A stretch of DNA of 64,000 nt from Flexivirga caeni (GCF_003724155.1 NZ_RJJQ01000015.1:1-64000), one strand, 5' to 3'. Positions 32,173 to 42,950 are shown, counted from the stretch's first letter. Program-made: numbers and translations. Notes: generated from the sequence alone by a model not told the origin.

Positions 32173-32740
32173 GACACCTGACACCGAAGCCCTGCAAGTC
32201 GGCACGCTCGCCGCGGAGACGGCGCAGGACGCGCGGGCGTTCTGCGAGTCGGTGCGGCAGCTCGCCACGGGGTCTGCGCCCGACGCCGCGCTGCCGCTGC
32301 TCCTGCTGATGTTGTCGCAATTGCAGGTCGCCGGAGCACGGCTGGGCGCCATACAGGACGTCGTGCCCGCCGAGCGGTTCGAGGCCGACCCGGGCCCGGA
32401 GAGCAACCTGGACGCGCTGCGGATGGGCTTGGCCAACCTGCTCGACGGCATCGACGATTACGCCGACGTGGTCGACCCGGTGACGTCGGTCGAACCCGCA
32501 CGCGGCGCGCTGTCCGATGACCTGGCGGACATCGTCGGGGCGCTGGAGCACGGGCTCGTGCACTACGACGCGACCCGGTTGACCGAGGCGCTGTGGTGGT
32601 GGCAGTTCAGCTATCTGTCGCAGTGGGGTGTGCGCTCGACGGCCGCACTGCGCGTTGTCCAGACGATCCTGGCGCACCTGCGGCTGGACGCCGACGAGGA
32701 CATGGTCGCCGACGCCGAGTTCGAGGCTCTGCACCCCTGA
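32165..32740 (+). CDS. DUF5063 protein
   Basis: The 191-residue all-helical acidic protein ([52 protein letters not shown]) matches DUF5063, which follows recR in many actinobacteria. Function unknown; the steady linkage suggests a DNA-repair or regulatory link. The ATG at 32165 is preceded at good spacing by GGAGAG. Confidence 0.8.
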   Translation: MPETPDTEALQVGTLAAETAQDARAFCESVRQLATGSAPDAALPLLLLMLSQLQVAGARLGAIQDVVPAERFEADPGPESNLDALRMGLANLLDGIDDYADVVDPVTSVEPARGALSDDLADIVGALEHGLVHYDATRLTEALWWWQFSYLSQWGVRSTAALRVVQTILAHLRLDADEDMVADAEFEALHP

Positions 32741-32762
32741 GCCGGGCGGGCCGGGGCGCCGC

Positions 32763-33623
32763 TCAGACCTTGGTCGTCTCCGCGACCTTCTTCGCGTCGC
32801 GGGTGAGCGTGAGTTCGCCCTCATCACGCGCCGGGGTCCAGGGGTTGTGGCCGAAGAGCAGCCACACCGCGAGCACGGACACGCCGACGCAGAAGTAGCC
32901 GGCGATCGCGTCGACGATGAAGTGGTTGGCGGTGGCCATCACCACGAACAGCGTCCAGAGCGGGTAGAGGACCCCGAGCGCGCGCAGCACCGGGTGCCGT
33001 GCGACGAAGAAGAGCGACAGCCCGACCCACAGCGCCCACCCGCAATGCAGGCTCGGCATGGCCGCGAAGAGGTTGGAGTGACTCGAGACCGTCCGGCTGC
33101 CCCAGGAACCGATGGTGTGGAAGTAGACCGTCGTGTCGACGAATCCGGCGCCCTGCAGCAGTCGCGGTGGCGCGGTCGGGAAGAGCCAGAAGCCGATCAG
33201 CCCGAGGATCGTGGTGAAGGCGAGCACGCTGCGGGCCGTCTTGTAGACCCGGCGGTGCCAGACGAACAGCCAGATCAGCACGCCGATCACCGGGATGGCG
33301 AAGACGGCGTAGCCGTAGTTGGCGGCCTGCGCGATCCAGTGGTGGCGCATCACGAAGTGGTTGAGCGTGAGCTCGACGTCGAAACCAATGTGCTGTTCGA
33401 AGTGGAACAGATCCCATCCGCGGGCGTATGCCTGCTTCTCCCGCAGCGGCACCAGGTCGCGCAGGTGTTCATAGACGGTGTCGAGCACGAGGATCAGGAT
33501 GATCTCGAACCACCAGTGCGGCGGCCGATATGCGCGCCACTTCAGTGGCAGCAGTGCCGGCCCGGACTCGGGTTGGCTGTGCTCCGACGTAAGGTCGCCG
33601 ACCCGCTCCGAACTACTCGACAC
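32763..33623 (-). CDS. PAP2-superfamily membrane enzyme
   Basis: The 286-residue polytopic protein has the PAP2 motifs FPTAPPRLL, AAMPSLHCGWA and MATANHFIVDAIAGY. It also has FEQHIGFDVELTLNHFV before the first motif, as in inositol-phosphorylceramide-synthase-like PAP2 proteins. It is a lipid phosphatase or phosphotransferase of unknown substrate. It faces the recR-DUF5063 operon and is related to the protein at 7889. Confidence 0.8.
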   Translation of the reverse strand: MSSSSERVGDLTSEHSQPESGPALLPLKWRAYRPPHWWFEIILILVLDTVYEHLRDLVPLREKQAYARGWDLFHFEQHIGFDVELTLNHFVMRHHWIAQAANYGYAVFAIPVIGVLIWLFVWHRRVYKTARSVLAFTTILGLIGFWLFPTAPPRLLQGAGFVDTTVYFHTIGSWGSRTVSSHSNLFAAMPSLHCGWALWVGLSLFFVARHPVLRALGVLYPLWTLFVVMATANHFIVDAIAGYFCVGVSVLAVWLLFGHNPWTPARDEGELTLTRDAKKVAETTKV

Positions 33624-33828
33624 ACCGCAAGTCTGTCACCTCGATCTCACCAGCCGAAATCACCTCCCATACCTGTGCGGTTCGTATGACGGACACCCTC
33701 TCGTCGCCATCCCGGAGTATGGACGCGGCGTCCGGCATGCGGTCGGCAGCGGGGGCATCACGGGCCGCCGGTAGAATCAGCGGCGCCGGAATGTGATCAA
33801 CCGACGTCCCCGAAGGGAATCGCGCGCA

Positions 33829-35103
33829 GTGCCTCTCGTGGTCCAGAAGTATGGCGGATCGTCGCTTGCCGACGCCGAAAGCATCAAGCGGGTGGCGCGC
33901 CGCATCGTCGACACGCGCAAGGCCGGAAACCAAGTCTGCGTCGTCGTCTCCGCCATGGGTGACACCACCGACGAGTTGCTCGAGCTCGCGGACGCAGTCT
34001 CGCCCGCCCCGCCACAGCGCGAACTCGACATGCTGCTGACCGCCGGGGAGCGGATGTCGATGGCGCTGGTGTCGATGGCGATCGCCAACCTCGGCGACTC
34101 GGCCCGGTCGTTCACCGGCTCGCAGGCGGGCGTGATCACCGACGACGCGCACGGCAAGGCCCGGATCATCGACGTGACCCCCGGCCGGATCACCCAGGCG
34201 CTCGCCGACGGACACATCGTCATCGTCGCGGGCTTCCAGGGCGTCAGCCAGAACACCAAGGAGATCACCACCCTCGGGCGTGGCGGATCTGACACCACCG
34301 CGGTCGCGCTGGCCGCCGCCCTCGATGCGGACGTGTGCGAGATCTACACCGATGTCGACGGCATCTTCACCGCCGACCCGCGCATCGTCCCGAGCGCCCG
34401 CAAGGTCGACCGCATCAGCAACGAAGAGATGCAGGAGATGGCCGCGTCGGGCGCCAAGGTCCTGATGCTGCGGTGCGTCGAATATGCCCGGCGGTTCAAC
34501 CTGCCGATCCACGTGCGCTCGTCGTTCAGCTATCGCGAGGGCACCTGGGTCTACCCAGCAACAGTCGAAGGAGAAGACGACGTGGAAGCCCCGATCATCG
34601 CCGGTGTCGCGCACGACCGCAGCGAGGCCAAGATCACGGTCGTCGGTGTCAAGGACACGCCGGGCAGCGCCGCCGCCATCTTCACGCTGATCTCCGAGCA
34701 GCAGGTGAACATCGACATGATCGTCCAGAACGTCTCGGCGGTCGCGACCGGTCGCACCGACGTGTCGTTCACCCTGCCGAAGGCGGACGGCCAGCGTGCC
34801 GTCCAGGCGTTGCAGGACGCCAAGGCGGGGCTGGGCTTCGAGTCGCTGCAATATGACGACCAGATCGGCAAGCTCTCGCTCGTCGGCTCCGGCATGCGCA
34901 GCCACCCGGGTGTGTCGGCGACGCTCTTCCAGGCGCTGGCCGACGCCGGCATCAACATCGAGATGATCTCGACCTCGGAGATCCGGGTCTCGGTCGTCAC
35001 CAACGGCGACCTGCTGGACGACGCGGTCCGCGCGGTGCACACGGCGTTCGGGCTGGACTCCAGCGAGGGTGAAGCCGTCGTCTACGGCGGCACTGGCAGA
35101 TGA
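33829..35103 (+). CDS. lysC: Aspartate kinase
   Basis: The 424-residue protein begins [20 protein letters not shown]. It has the kinase domain ([29 protein letters not shown]) and two ACT domains that bind lysine and threonine for feedback control. It makes aspartyl phosphate, the first step towards lysine, methionine, threonine and diaminopimelate. GTG 33829 is chosen. An internal start at 34582 with GAAGGAG upstream would make the separate beta subunit known from Corynebacterium. asd follows 54 bases downstream. Confidence 0.95.
   Translation: MPLVVQKYGGSSLADAESIKRVARRIVDTRKAGNQVCVVVSAMGDTTDELLELADAVSPAPPQRELDMLLTAGERMSMALVSMAIANLGDSARSFTGSQAGVITDDAHGKARIIDVTPGRITQALADGHIVIVAGFQGVSQNTKEITTLGRGGSDTTAVALAAALDADVCEIYTDVDGIFTADPRIVPSARKVDRISNEEMQEMAASGAKVLMLRCVEYARRFNLPIHVRSSFSYREGTWVYPATVEGEDDVEAPIIAGVAHDRSEAKITVVGVKDTPGSAAAIFTLISEQQVNIDMIVQNVSAVATGRTDVSFTLPKADGQRAVQALQDAKAGLGFESLQYDDQIGKLSLVGSGMRSHPGVSATLFQALADAGINIEMISTSEIRVSVVTNGDLLDDAVRAVHTAFGLDSSEGEAVVYGGTGR
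34582..35103 (+). other. Internal translation start for the aspartate kinase beta subunit
   Basis: GTG 34582 is preceded by GAAGGAG (34567-34573) and begins [17 protein letters not shown], giving a 173-residue protein consisting of the two ACT domains. In Corynebacterium the same arrangement yields the beta subunit from within lysC. Confidence 0.6.
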
Positions 35104-36195
<1,092 letters not shown>

Positions 36196-36196
36196 G

Positions 36197-37261
36197 ATGG
36201 CGACCGGAGGCAAACCAACCCTGGCGGTCGTCGGCGCGACAGGCGTCGTCGGCATGTCGTTGCTCTCCTTGCTCCCGACCCGTGATGACGTCTGGGGCGA
36301 GATCCGGCCCATCGCGTCGAGTCGTTCCGCGGGCCGGCGTGTCTCGATCCTCGGCCGCGAGGTCGTCGTCCGCGCACTCAGTGCGGAGTCGCTTGCGGGC
36401 GCGGACGTCGTCGTGATGGCGGTGCCGGCGATCGTGAGCGCGAAATGGGCGCCGATCGCGGTCGAGGCGGGCGCGATCGTCGTCGACAGCTCCGGCACGT
36501 TCACGCACACGCCGCAGGTGCCGCTCGTGGTCTCCGAGATCAATCCGGACGCGGCGCGCGCGCCGGAATCCGGCATCGTCGCCAGTCCCAGCGCGGCGAC
36601 GCTGATGATGGTGGGCGCGTTGCACTCGCTGCACAGCGCGTGGCAGCTGACCTCCGTGGTCGTCACCACGTTCCAGGCAGTCACCGACGCCGGTGCCGGC
36701 GGGGCGCTTCGCCTGTATGACGAGACCATGGAGCTCGCCGGCAACCAGGGCGTCGGCCAGTCGCCCGGCGACGTGCGCCGGATGTTGTCCGACCTGGGCA
36801 CCTCGCCCTTCCTGGCTCCGATCGCGTTCAACGTGATCCCGTGGGTCGGCGACGAGGCGGATGCCGGAGCGACGACGACCGAGAGCGCGGTGCGCGACGA
36901 ATTGCGCAGCCTGCTGCGGGTCTCCCATCTGCCCGTGGCGGTCACTTGCGTGCAGGTGCCTGTCGTCCGCACCCACTCGGTGTCGATCCATGCGACCTTC
37001 GCCGCCGAGTCCGACCGCGACGACGCCGTGCGGATCCTCACTGAGTCATCCAATTCAGTTGTCGTTCTTGATGATTCAGCGAATTCTCTCGATGACGCGT
37101 GGCCGACTCCGGTCGACGTTGTCGGAGCTGACCCGATCTTTGCCGGCCGCGTTCGACGCGTCGACGGCTTCCCGAACTCGATCGAGTTGTTCATCTGCGC
37201 CGACAACCTGCGCAAGGGATCGGCGCTCAACCTGCTGCAGATCGCCGAACTGGCCGTATGA
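36197..37261 (+). CDS. Cysteine-less aspartate-semialdehyde-dehydrogenase paralogue
   Basis: The 354-residue protein shares the fold and motifs of Asd: GATGVVGM, FQAVTDAGAGG, the THSVSIH histidine, DNLRKGSALN. At the catalytic cysteine it reads SPSAATL (Ala133 in place of Cys), so it cannot form the thioacyl intermediate. Similar non-catalytic relatives are known as Usg-1 proteins. A structural, regulatory or altered-substrate role is possible. It directly follows asd, and its stop overlaps the remnant at 37262. Confidence 0.85.
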   Translation: MATGGKPTLAVVGATGVVGMSLLSLLPTRDDVWGEIRPIASSRSAGRRVSILGREVVVRALSAESLAGADVVVMAVPAIVSAKWAPIAVEAGAIVVDSSGTFTHTPQVPLVVSEINPDAARAPESGIVASPSAATLMMVGALHSLHSAWQLTSVVVTTFQAVTDAGAGGALRLYDETMELAGNQGVGQSPGDVRRMLSDLGTSPFLAPIAFNVIPWVGDEADAGATTTESAVRDELRSLLRVSHLPVAVTCVQVPVVRTHSVSIHATFAAESDRDDAVRILTESSNSVVVLDDSANSLDDAWPTPVDVVGADPIFAGRVRRVDGFPNSIELFICADNLRKGSALNLLQIAELAV

Positions 37262-37427
37262 CGGACCTCGAGGTGGGTTTCGTATTGCCGGCGGCCGTGG
37301 TGGAGGCGCCGCCGGACGAGCACGCGGTCAGTATGCCGGTGCCGGCGACGACTCCCGGGCCGACCAGTCCCCGTCGATCGAGAGGGGTTGCAGTTCTTTT
37401 CGGATGTGGCACTGGTGGTGTGTTCAT
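37262..37427 (-). pseudogene. N-terminal remnant of an exported (Rieske-type?) lipoprotein
   Basis: The minus strand encodes MNTPPVPHPKRTATPLDR, RGLVGPGVVAGTGILTAC and SSGGAS. This is a basic N-terminus, hydrophobic helix and lipobox of the kind seen in actinobacterial Rieske lipoproteins. Nothing follows it: the frame runs antisense into the paralogue's end. Only the signal region survives. Confidence 0.4.
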
Positions 37428-37439
37428 GCCGGCCAGCAC

Positions 37440-37592
37440 AACCGGCCAGGTCCGTCATACGGAGTGATCGCGCTGTGCCGCCGTGCCAGAAGCCTCAGGG
37501 GCGGCGCACAGATTCGTTGCCCGGTGAGGCATTCGGTCGCGCGGCCCGGCTGTTCGCCGAGGGCCATCTAGGGGCACGTAGATTAAGGCGGC
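37440..37592. other. Short intergenic stretch
   Basis: I see no gene. A hairpin formed by CTGTGCCGCC and GGCGGCGCACAG (with a one-base slip) lies near 37473-37512 and may end transcription from the asd side. Confidence 0.45.
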
Positions 37593-38561
37593 ATGAGCCA
37601 GACCACGCAAAGCAGGGCGGCGTTCGCCGCTGCCGCCGAGCGCTTTGCCGGCCCGCTCTACCGGCAGTGGTGCGCCACTGCCGGTGCCGAGACCGGTTTC
37701 GACGACCGGACGTTCACTGCGTTCGCGGCATACGGGGTCGATTTCGGTGACTGGCACGCCGCGCAACGGCTGCTGCGCGCGACCAGCCTCGACCTGCGGC
37801 TGGACGACGGGGAGCAGGCGCTGGCGGCATACTTCCCCGTGCTCGACGGGACGATGGCCCCGGACAATCGCTCCTACCAGTTGTGGACCGAGCGGCTGCG
37901 CGACCGGCGAGGCCCGATCGGCCGGCTGCTGCAGGAGCACCCGTTGCCACGCAACGACCCCGCGGCGGGCGTGCGCATGTTCCGCCTGGCAGACCGGTAT
38001 CTGCGGGATGCCTTCGCGGGTCCTGTCGCGGTCGAGCTCGTCGCGGTGGGGGCGGCGGCCGGCCTGGAGTTGGTGGCTGACTCGTTCGAGCCGGATCTGT
38101 TTGCCGGACAGCACATTTCGGCGCGGCGTGGTTACGACCTGCATCCGCTGGACGCGCGACAGCCGGACGTCATGCAGCGGATGCTTGCGCAGCTGGAGCC
38201 GGAGGAGGTCGACGTGCAGGAACGCATCCTGCGCGCCGCGCAACTCGTCGACGAGCAGGACATCGTGGTCTCTCGCCGCGACGCCTTCGACGTCGTTGCT
38301 GCCGAAGGTTTCGGCTTCGGGCGGCTGCCGATCGTCTTCGGGTCGTCCTTCCTGTGCATGGTCGAGGAACGCACCCGCATGGACGAACTCATGCGCGCCC
38401 GTCACGCGGAGGGCATCTGGATCAGCGCCGAAGTGGTCGGGGTGCTGCGGGCGGTCACCGACGACCCGGCTCTCGCCGATACACCGGCCGGCGCCCCCGC
38501 GCTGCGGCTGGCGCACTACCGGGCCGGCGAACTGCTGACCGAGATCGTGCAGGTCGACTGA
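37593..38561 (+). CDS. DUF2332-like protein
   Basis: The 322-residue protein has FSGRLYRQW-like and LLQEHPLPRNDPAAGVR at the N-terminus. The internal ARRGYDLHPLDARQPDV and QERILRAAQLVDEQDIVVSRR match the pattern of the DUF2332 family in outline. It is probably a cytoplasmic enzyme or regulator of unknown role. It precedes, 12 bases upstream, the hydroxyacid oxidase gene and may belong to the same catabolic group. Confidence 0.6.
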   Translation: MSQTTQSRAAFAAAAERFAGPLYRQWCATAGAETGFDDRTFTAFAAYGVDFGDWHAAQRLLRATSLDLRLDDGEQALAAYFPVLDGTMAPDNRSYQLWTERLRDRRGPIGRLLQEHPLPRNDPAAGVRMFRLADRYLRDAFAGPVAVELVAVGAAAGLELVADSFEPDLFAGQHISARRGYDLHPLDARQPDVMQRMLAQLEPEEVDVQERILRAAQLVDEQDIVVSRRDAFDVVAAEGFGFGRLPIVFGSSFLCMVEERTRMDELMRARHAEGIWISAEVVGVLRAVTDDPALADTPAGAPALRLAHYRAGELLTEIVQVD

Positions 38562-38573
38562 AGGAGGCACGGG

Positions 38574-39896
38574 ATGCAACCCACCGGCGTCGGTCGGGCG
38601 GTGCAGGCAGCCATCTACTCGGCGGGAGCCTACGGTCACCGGCCGCGAGTGCCCGTCGAGCCGGCGGCGCTGTATGCCGCGGCGCGACGCCGCATGAGCC
38701 GACAGGCCTGGGCGTATGTCGCGGGCAGCGCCGGGATGCAGCGCACCGACGAAGCGAATCAGGCTGCGTTCCAGCGATATCCGATCGTTCCGCGAATGTT
38801 GCGCGATGTGCGGGAGCGCTCGCTGGAGGTGACTCTCTTCGGGTACGACCTGCGTGCTCCGGTGCTCTTCGCACCGGTCGGGGTGCTCGAGATGGCGCAC
38901 CGGGATGCCGAGCGTGCGGTCGCGACGGCTGCCCGCGCTCTCCGGCTGCCGATGGTTCTCTCCACGCAGGGCTCGGTGCCGATGGAGGAGACCGCGCAGG
39001 CACTGGGCGCCAATCCGATGTGGTTCCAGCTGTATTGGAGCAACAGCGACGATCTCGCCGCATCGCTGGTGCGACGTGCCGAAGCGTCCGGCGCGCAGGC
39101 GATCGTCGTCACGCTCGACACGCACGTGCTCGGCTGGCGGACCAAGGACCTCGACCTGGGTTACCTGCCCTTCGCGCAGGGACAAGGCATCGCGCAATAC
39201 CTCTCCGACCCGGTGTTCCTGGACCTGGTGCGAGCCAGGGTCGACCGGCGGGCAGCCGGCTCGGATGACCTCGATGCGCCGGCGACTCCCGCGCAGCGCC
39301 CGACGCCGGCCGCCATACGCACGCTCGTCTCGATCAGCCGGCACTACCCCGGTTCGCTGCGCGACAATCTGCGGTCCCCGTTGCCACGGGCGGCAGTGGA
39401 AACCTTCCTCGACGTGTTCCCGAGTCCCGGCCTGACCTGGGACGATCTGGCGAAGCTGCGGGATTGGACTCGTCTTCCCATAGTGCTCAAGGGAATTCAG
39501 TCCGTTGAAGATGCCGAGACCGCACTCGACCACGGCGTCGACGGGATCGTCGTGTCCAATCACGGCGGCCGTCAGGTGGACGGTGCCGTCGCCTCGCTCG
39601 ACGCACTCAACGCGGTGGCTCCGGCGGTCGGCGGTCGCGTGCCGGTGCTCTTCGACAGTGGCATCCGCGGTGGTGCGGACATCTTCACGGCGCTCGCCCT
39701 CGGGGCATCCGCGGTGCTGATCGGGCGACCCTGGCTCTACGGCCTGGCCATCGATGGCGCGTCCGGTGCCCAGGCGGTGATGGAGCGATTGGTCGCCGAA
39801 CTCGACCTCACGATGGCGCTCTGCGGCATAGCATCCGTCGAGCAGGTCACTCGCGATTGTCTCGCCTCTGACACCCTGATCAGCGCAGAAAGGTAA
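38574..39896 (+). CDS. FMN-dependent alpha-hydroxyacid oxidase (lactate 2-monooxygenase-like)
   Basis: The 440-residue protein has the FMN-oxidase layout: YVAGSAGMQRTDEANQAAF at the start, PVGVLEMAHRDAE, the catalytic histidine in SNHGGRQVDGA, and FDSGIRGGADIFTALALGA. The extra loop and length (440) fit lactate 2-monooxygenase rather than glycolate oxidase. It would oxidise a 2-hydroxy acid with O2. The exact substrate is not determined. It leads the enoyl-CoA hydratase and acyl-CoA dehydrogenase genes. Confidence 0.85.
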   Translation: MQPTGVGRAVQAAIYSAGAYGHRPRVPVEPAALYAAARRRMSRQAWAYVAGSAGMQRTDEANQAAFQRYPIVPRMLRDVRERSLEVTLFGYDLRAPVLFAPVGVLEMAHRDAERAVATAARALRLPMVLSTQGSVPMEETAQALGANPMWFQLYWSNSDDLAASLVRRAEASGAQAIVVTLDTHVLGWRTKDLDLGYLPFAQGQGIAQYLSDPVFLDLVRARVDRRAAGSDDLDAPATPAQRPTPAAIRTLVSISRHYPGSLRDNLRSPLPRAAVETFLDVFPSPGLTWDDLAKLRDWTRLPIVLKGIQSVEDAETALDHGVDGIVVSNHGGRQVDGAVASLDALNAVAPAVGGRVPVLFDSGIRGGADIFTALALGASAVLIGRPWLYGLAIDGASGAQAVMERLVAELDLTMALCGIASVEQVTRDCLASDTLISAER

Positions 39897-39902
39897 CCGC
39901 AG

Positions 39903-40679
39903 ATGAACTCACCCCTGGTGGTCAGCACCTCTGGGCACGTGCAGACGTGGACGATCGACGTCCCGCACGTCGGCAACGCCATCACCGGTCTGGATTTCGT
40001 GGCGGCGTTCGAGGAGGCGGTCGAGGCAGCCAACCAGGATCTCGACGTCCGGGCGGTGATCCTCACCGGCGCGGGCAAGATCTTCTCCGCCGGGGGCAAT
40101 GTCAAGGAGATGGCGGACCGGCAGGGCATGTTCGGGCTGGATCCGCGCCAGCAGCGGCGTGCCTATGTGTCCTCGATCCAGCGAATCCCGCGCGCACTGG
40201 AGCGTTTGGAGGTCGCCATCATTGCGGCTGTCAACGGGGCAGCCGTCGGCGCCGGCTGTGACCTGGTGATGATGTGCGACATCCGGGTTGCATCCGAGCG
40301 GGCCTCGTTCGCCGAGAGTTTCGTCTCGATCGGGTTGATCCCCGGTGACGGCGGGACCTGGTTCCTACCCCGTGCCGTCGGCTACGAGCGGGCCGCGCTG
40401 ATGACGCTGACCGGGGAGCGGATCGACGCCGCCACCGCCAGGGAATGGAACATGGTCAGTGCCGTCGTGCCGCACGAGGACCTGCTGGCCGAGGCCGGCG
40501 CTCTCGCCGAGCGGATTGCGAAGAACCCGGCCGAGTCGTTGCGGATGGCTAAACGGCTCCTGCAGGAGTCCCGCACCGGTGCGCTCGAGTCAGTGCTCGG
40601 TATGGCGGCGGCGATGCAGCCGCTCGCGCATCTCGATCCGGAACACGAGCGCAGCCTGGAGAGGTGGCGCACCACGTGA
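39903..40679 (+). CDS. Enoyl-CoA hydratase/isomerase
   Basis: The 258-residue crotonase-fold protein has the oxyanion-hole region AGGNVKEMADRQG, ALERLEVAIIAAVNGAAVGAGCDL, and the catalytic loop FAESFVSIGLIPGDGGTWF. It would hydrate 2-enoyl-CoA in a degradation pathway. Its TGA overlaps the GTG of the acyl-CoA dehydrogenase gene. Confidence 0.9.
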   Translation: MNSPLVVSTSGHVQTWTIDVPHVGNAITGLDFVAAFEEAVEAANQDLDVRAVILTGAGKIFSAGGNVKEMADRQGMFGLDPRQQRRAYVSSIQRIPRALERLEVAIIAAVNGAAVGAGCDLVMMCDIRVASERASFAESFVSIGLIPGDGGTWFLPRAVGYERAALMTLTGERIDAATAREWNMVSAVVPHEDLLAEAGALAERIAKNPAESLRMAKRLLQESRTGALESVLGMAAAMQPLAHLDPEHERSLERWRTT

Positions 40680-41812
40680 GCGCGGCCCTGCGGCTCGTCC
40701 CGCCGATGTCAGCGGACCCGGCGGCGACCACCGAGTTACGGCACGACGTGCGACGGTTCCTGGCCGACCAGCGCGGGCGGGGCGCCTACCGCCCACGCGT
40801 CGACTGCTGGCTGTCGGCGTGGGACGAGGACTTCACCCGGGCGCTCGCCGCGCGCGGCTGGCTCGGTATGACGGTCCCGCAGGAGTATGGCGGGCACGGC
40901 CGCTCGTTCCTCGAACGGTTCGTGGTCACCGAGGAGCTGCTCGCGGGCGGCGCGCCGGTGGCGGCTCATTGGATTGCCGACCGGCAGATCGTCCCGTCCC
41001 TGCTCACGTACGGCACCGAGCAGCAGAAGCAGCGCTACCTGCCGGGCATCGCGCGCGGTGAGGTCTTCTTCGGGATCGGTATGAGCGAACCCGACTCGGG
41101 CTCGGACCTTGCCAGCGTGCACAGCTCCGCCGTCCGGGCGGACGGTGGCTGGCAGCTCAACGGATCGAAGATCTGGACCTCGGGCGCCCATCTCGCACAC
41201 GCGTTCATCGCGCTCGTGCGCACCTCGCCGGTCGACCCCGCGCACCGGCACGATGGGCTGAGCCAGTTCCTCGTCGACCTCGACTCACCGGGGATCCGCA
41301 TCCGGCCCATCGTCTCGATGAGCGGGTCGCACCACTTCAACGAGGTCTTCTTCACCGATGTCTTCGTCCCGGACGAGCAGGTGTTCGGGACGATCGGCGC
41401 GGGCTGGACCCAGGTCACGTCCGAGCTCAGTTTCGAGCGCAGCGGCCCGGAGCGATTTTTGTCCACGTTCCCGCTGCTCGCCCAGCTCACCCGCCGGCAC
41501 GACGGCGCCGACCTCGGTCGCCTCGTCGGCCGCGTCGCGGGGCTGCACCAAATGTCGGCCGCCGTGGCCGGCGCGCTCGAGCGGCACGAGCCGGCAGACG
41601 TTCCCGCCGCCGTGGTCAAACTGCTCGGCACGGCCACCGAGGGTGACATTGCCGAAGTGGCAGCGCTGCTGACCGGTGACGAGGAACCGCCCGACCCCGT
41701 ATGGCGGGAGCTGGTCGACACCGGGCTGGACCAGCGGCCGGGCTTCACCCTGCGCGGCGGGACGAGCGAGATCCTGCGTGGCATGATCGCGCGCGGGCTG
41801 GGGCTGCGATGA
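40676..41812 (+). CDS. Acyl-CoA dehydrogenase, large subunit of a pair
   Basis: The 378-residue protein has the FAD-binding FFGIGMSEPDSGSDLASVHS, the FVPDEQVFG region and FTLRGGTSEILRGMIARGLG. The GTG at 40676 overlaps the hydratase stop. The shorter second dehydrogenase follows with a 4-base overlap. Such pairs form alpha2-beta2 enzymes in actinobacterial steroid and side-chain degradation. Confidence 0.88.
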   Translation: MSAALRLVPPMSADPAATTELRHDVRRFLADQRGRGAYRPRVDCWLSAWDEDFTRALAARGWLGMTVPQEYGGHGRSFLERFVVTEELLAGGAPVAAHWIADRQIVPSLLTYGTEQQKQRYLPGIARGEVFFGIGMSEPDSGSDLASVHSSAVRADGGWQLNGSKIWTSGAHLAHAFIALVRTSPVDPAHRHDGLSQFLVDLDSPGIRIRPIVSMSGSHHFNEVFFTDVFVPDEQVFGTIGAGWTQVTSELSFERSGPERFLSTFPLLAQLTRRHDGADLGRLVGRVAGLHQMSAAVAGALERHEPADVPAAVVKLLGTATEGDIAEVAALLTGDEEPPDPVWRELVDTGLDQRPGFTLRGGTSEILRGMIARGLGLR

Positions 41813-42834
41813 CGACGTTTCCGGGTGTCGACAGTGATCTGTCCGGTGTGATGCAGGCGGTCTTCGCCAAGCATGCTGCCGCCGGCGAGCAGGATGCGAG
41901 CGTCTTCGACGGCGCGCTCTGGGAGGAGCTGACCGGACTCGGGCTCGCCCGGCTGACCGGCTCCGAGGATTCCGGAGGCAGCGGTGCGGGCTGGCTGGAG
42001 GCGGCAGAGCTGTTGTCCGCGGCTGCTGCGTCGGGTGTTCGCGCCCCGCTGGCCGAGCACGATCTGCTCGCCTGCTCACTGCTCGAGGCAGCCGGGTTGC
42101 CGGTGGACGACCGATTGCGCACCCTCGCCGAGGTGGACGTGGACGGCCTGGCGCTCGCGGTGGCCTGGGCGCGATGTGCGCAGCGCCTGGTCCTCGTCTG
42201 GCCGGCCGGCGGCGGCTGGCTGGTCGCCGATGTCGACCCGTCCGGAACCACCGAGATCGTCCCCGGGACGAACGTGATCGGTGAACCCCGGGACGGGGTC
42301 TCCGTCGACCTCGGTGCGGTGCAGGGCACCCCCATCGAGGGCTCACTGGTCGAACAGCACCGCCGGAAAGGCGCAGTCGCACGTGCCGTCCAGGTGTGTG
42401 CGGCTCTCGACCGGGCCCTGGCGTTGTCCTGCGAGCACGCGACCACCCGCCATCAGTTCGGTCGGCCACTGTCTCGTTTCCAGGCGGTGCAGCACCTCAT
42501 CGCCGACATGGCCGCAGAGTGCGCGCTCGCGCGAGCCGCGACCGAGGCGGCGCTCGCCGCAGCGATGCGCACCGACTGGGCGGGCGACGAGGTGCTGTTC
42601 CGCATCGCGGTCGCCAGGTCGTGTGCCGGTCACGCCGCGACCACTGTCGTTCGCAACGCCCATCAGGTGCATGGCGCGATCGGTACGGCGATCGAGCACG
42701 ACCTGCACCGATTCACCCGTGCCGCGCTGGCCTGGCGTGCTGAGTTCGGCTCGGTGGACCAGTGGGATCGCCGGCTCGCGGCGATCGTGCGCGATGCCGG
42801 CTCCGACGGGCTGTGGTCGCTGATCGCCGACTGA
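41809..42834 (+). CDS. Acyl-CoA dehydrogenase, small partner subunit
   Basis: The 341-residue protein has a divergent N-terminal half. The C-terminal half contains CEHATTRHQFGRPLSRFQAV, HLIADMAAECAL and NAHQVHGAIGTAIEHDLHRF. It lacks the usual full active site and FAD loop of a self-sufficient dehydrogenase, as expected of the partner subunit in FadE26-FadE27-type heteromers. It starts with ATGACG overlapping the previous stop. A hairpin lies just downstream. Confidence 0.82.
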   Translation: MTTFPGVDSDLSGVMQAVFAKHAAAGEQDASVFDGALWEELTGLGLARLTGSEDSGGSGAGWLEAAELLSAAAASGVRAPLAEHDLLACSLLEAAGLPVDDRLRTLAEVDVDGLALAVAWARCAQRLVLVWPAGGGWLVADVDPSGTTEIVPGTNVIGEPRDGVSVDLGAVQGTPIEGSLVEQHRRKGAVARAVQVCAALDRALALSCEHATTRHQFGRPLSRFQAVQHLIADMAAECALARAATEAALAAAMRTDWAGDEVLFRIAVARSCAGHAATTVVRNAHQVHGAIGTAIEHDLHRFTRAALAWRAEFGSVDQWDRRLAAIVRDAGSDGLWSLIAD

Positions 42835-42867
42835 TCCTGTGCGACACGGGACGTTGGTGCCGCCGAT

Positions 42868-42889
42868 GGTTACGGCCGAAGCCGTAGCC
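42868..42889. terminator. Hairpin after the acyl-CoA dehydrogenase pair
   Basis: GGTTACGGC (42868-42876) and GCCGTAGCC (42881-42889) pair with a CGAA loop and one mismatch. It lies about 33 bases after the stop. Confidence 0.55.
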
Positions 42890-42950
42890 CAGCCGACGGC
42901 CTCCACCCGAGCCTGGGAACAGTCGGCATCCGGTGGTTGTTGAATTTTCC

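Noticed and set aside
37258-37467. 69-codon plus-strand ORF after the Asd paralogue
   Set aside because: No ribosome-binding site of note and no homology; the opposite strand shows a lipoprotein signal remnant instead.
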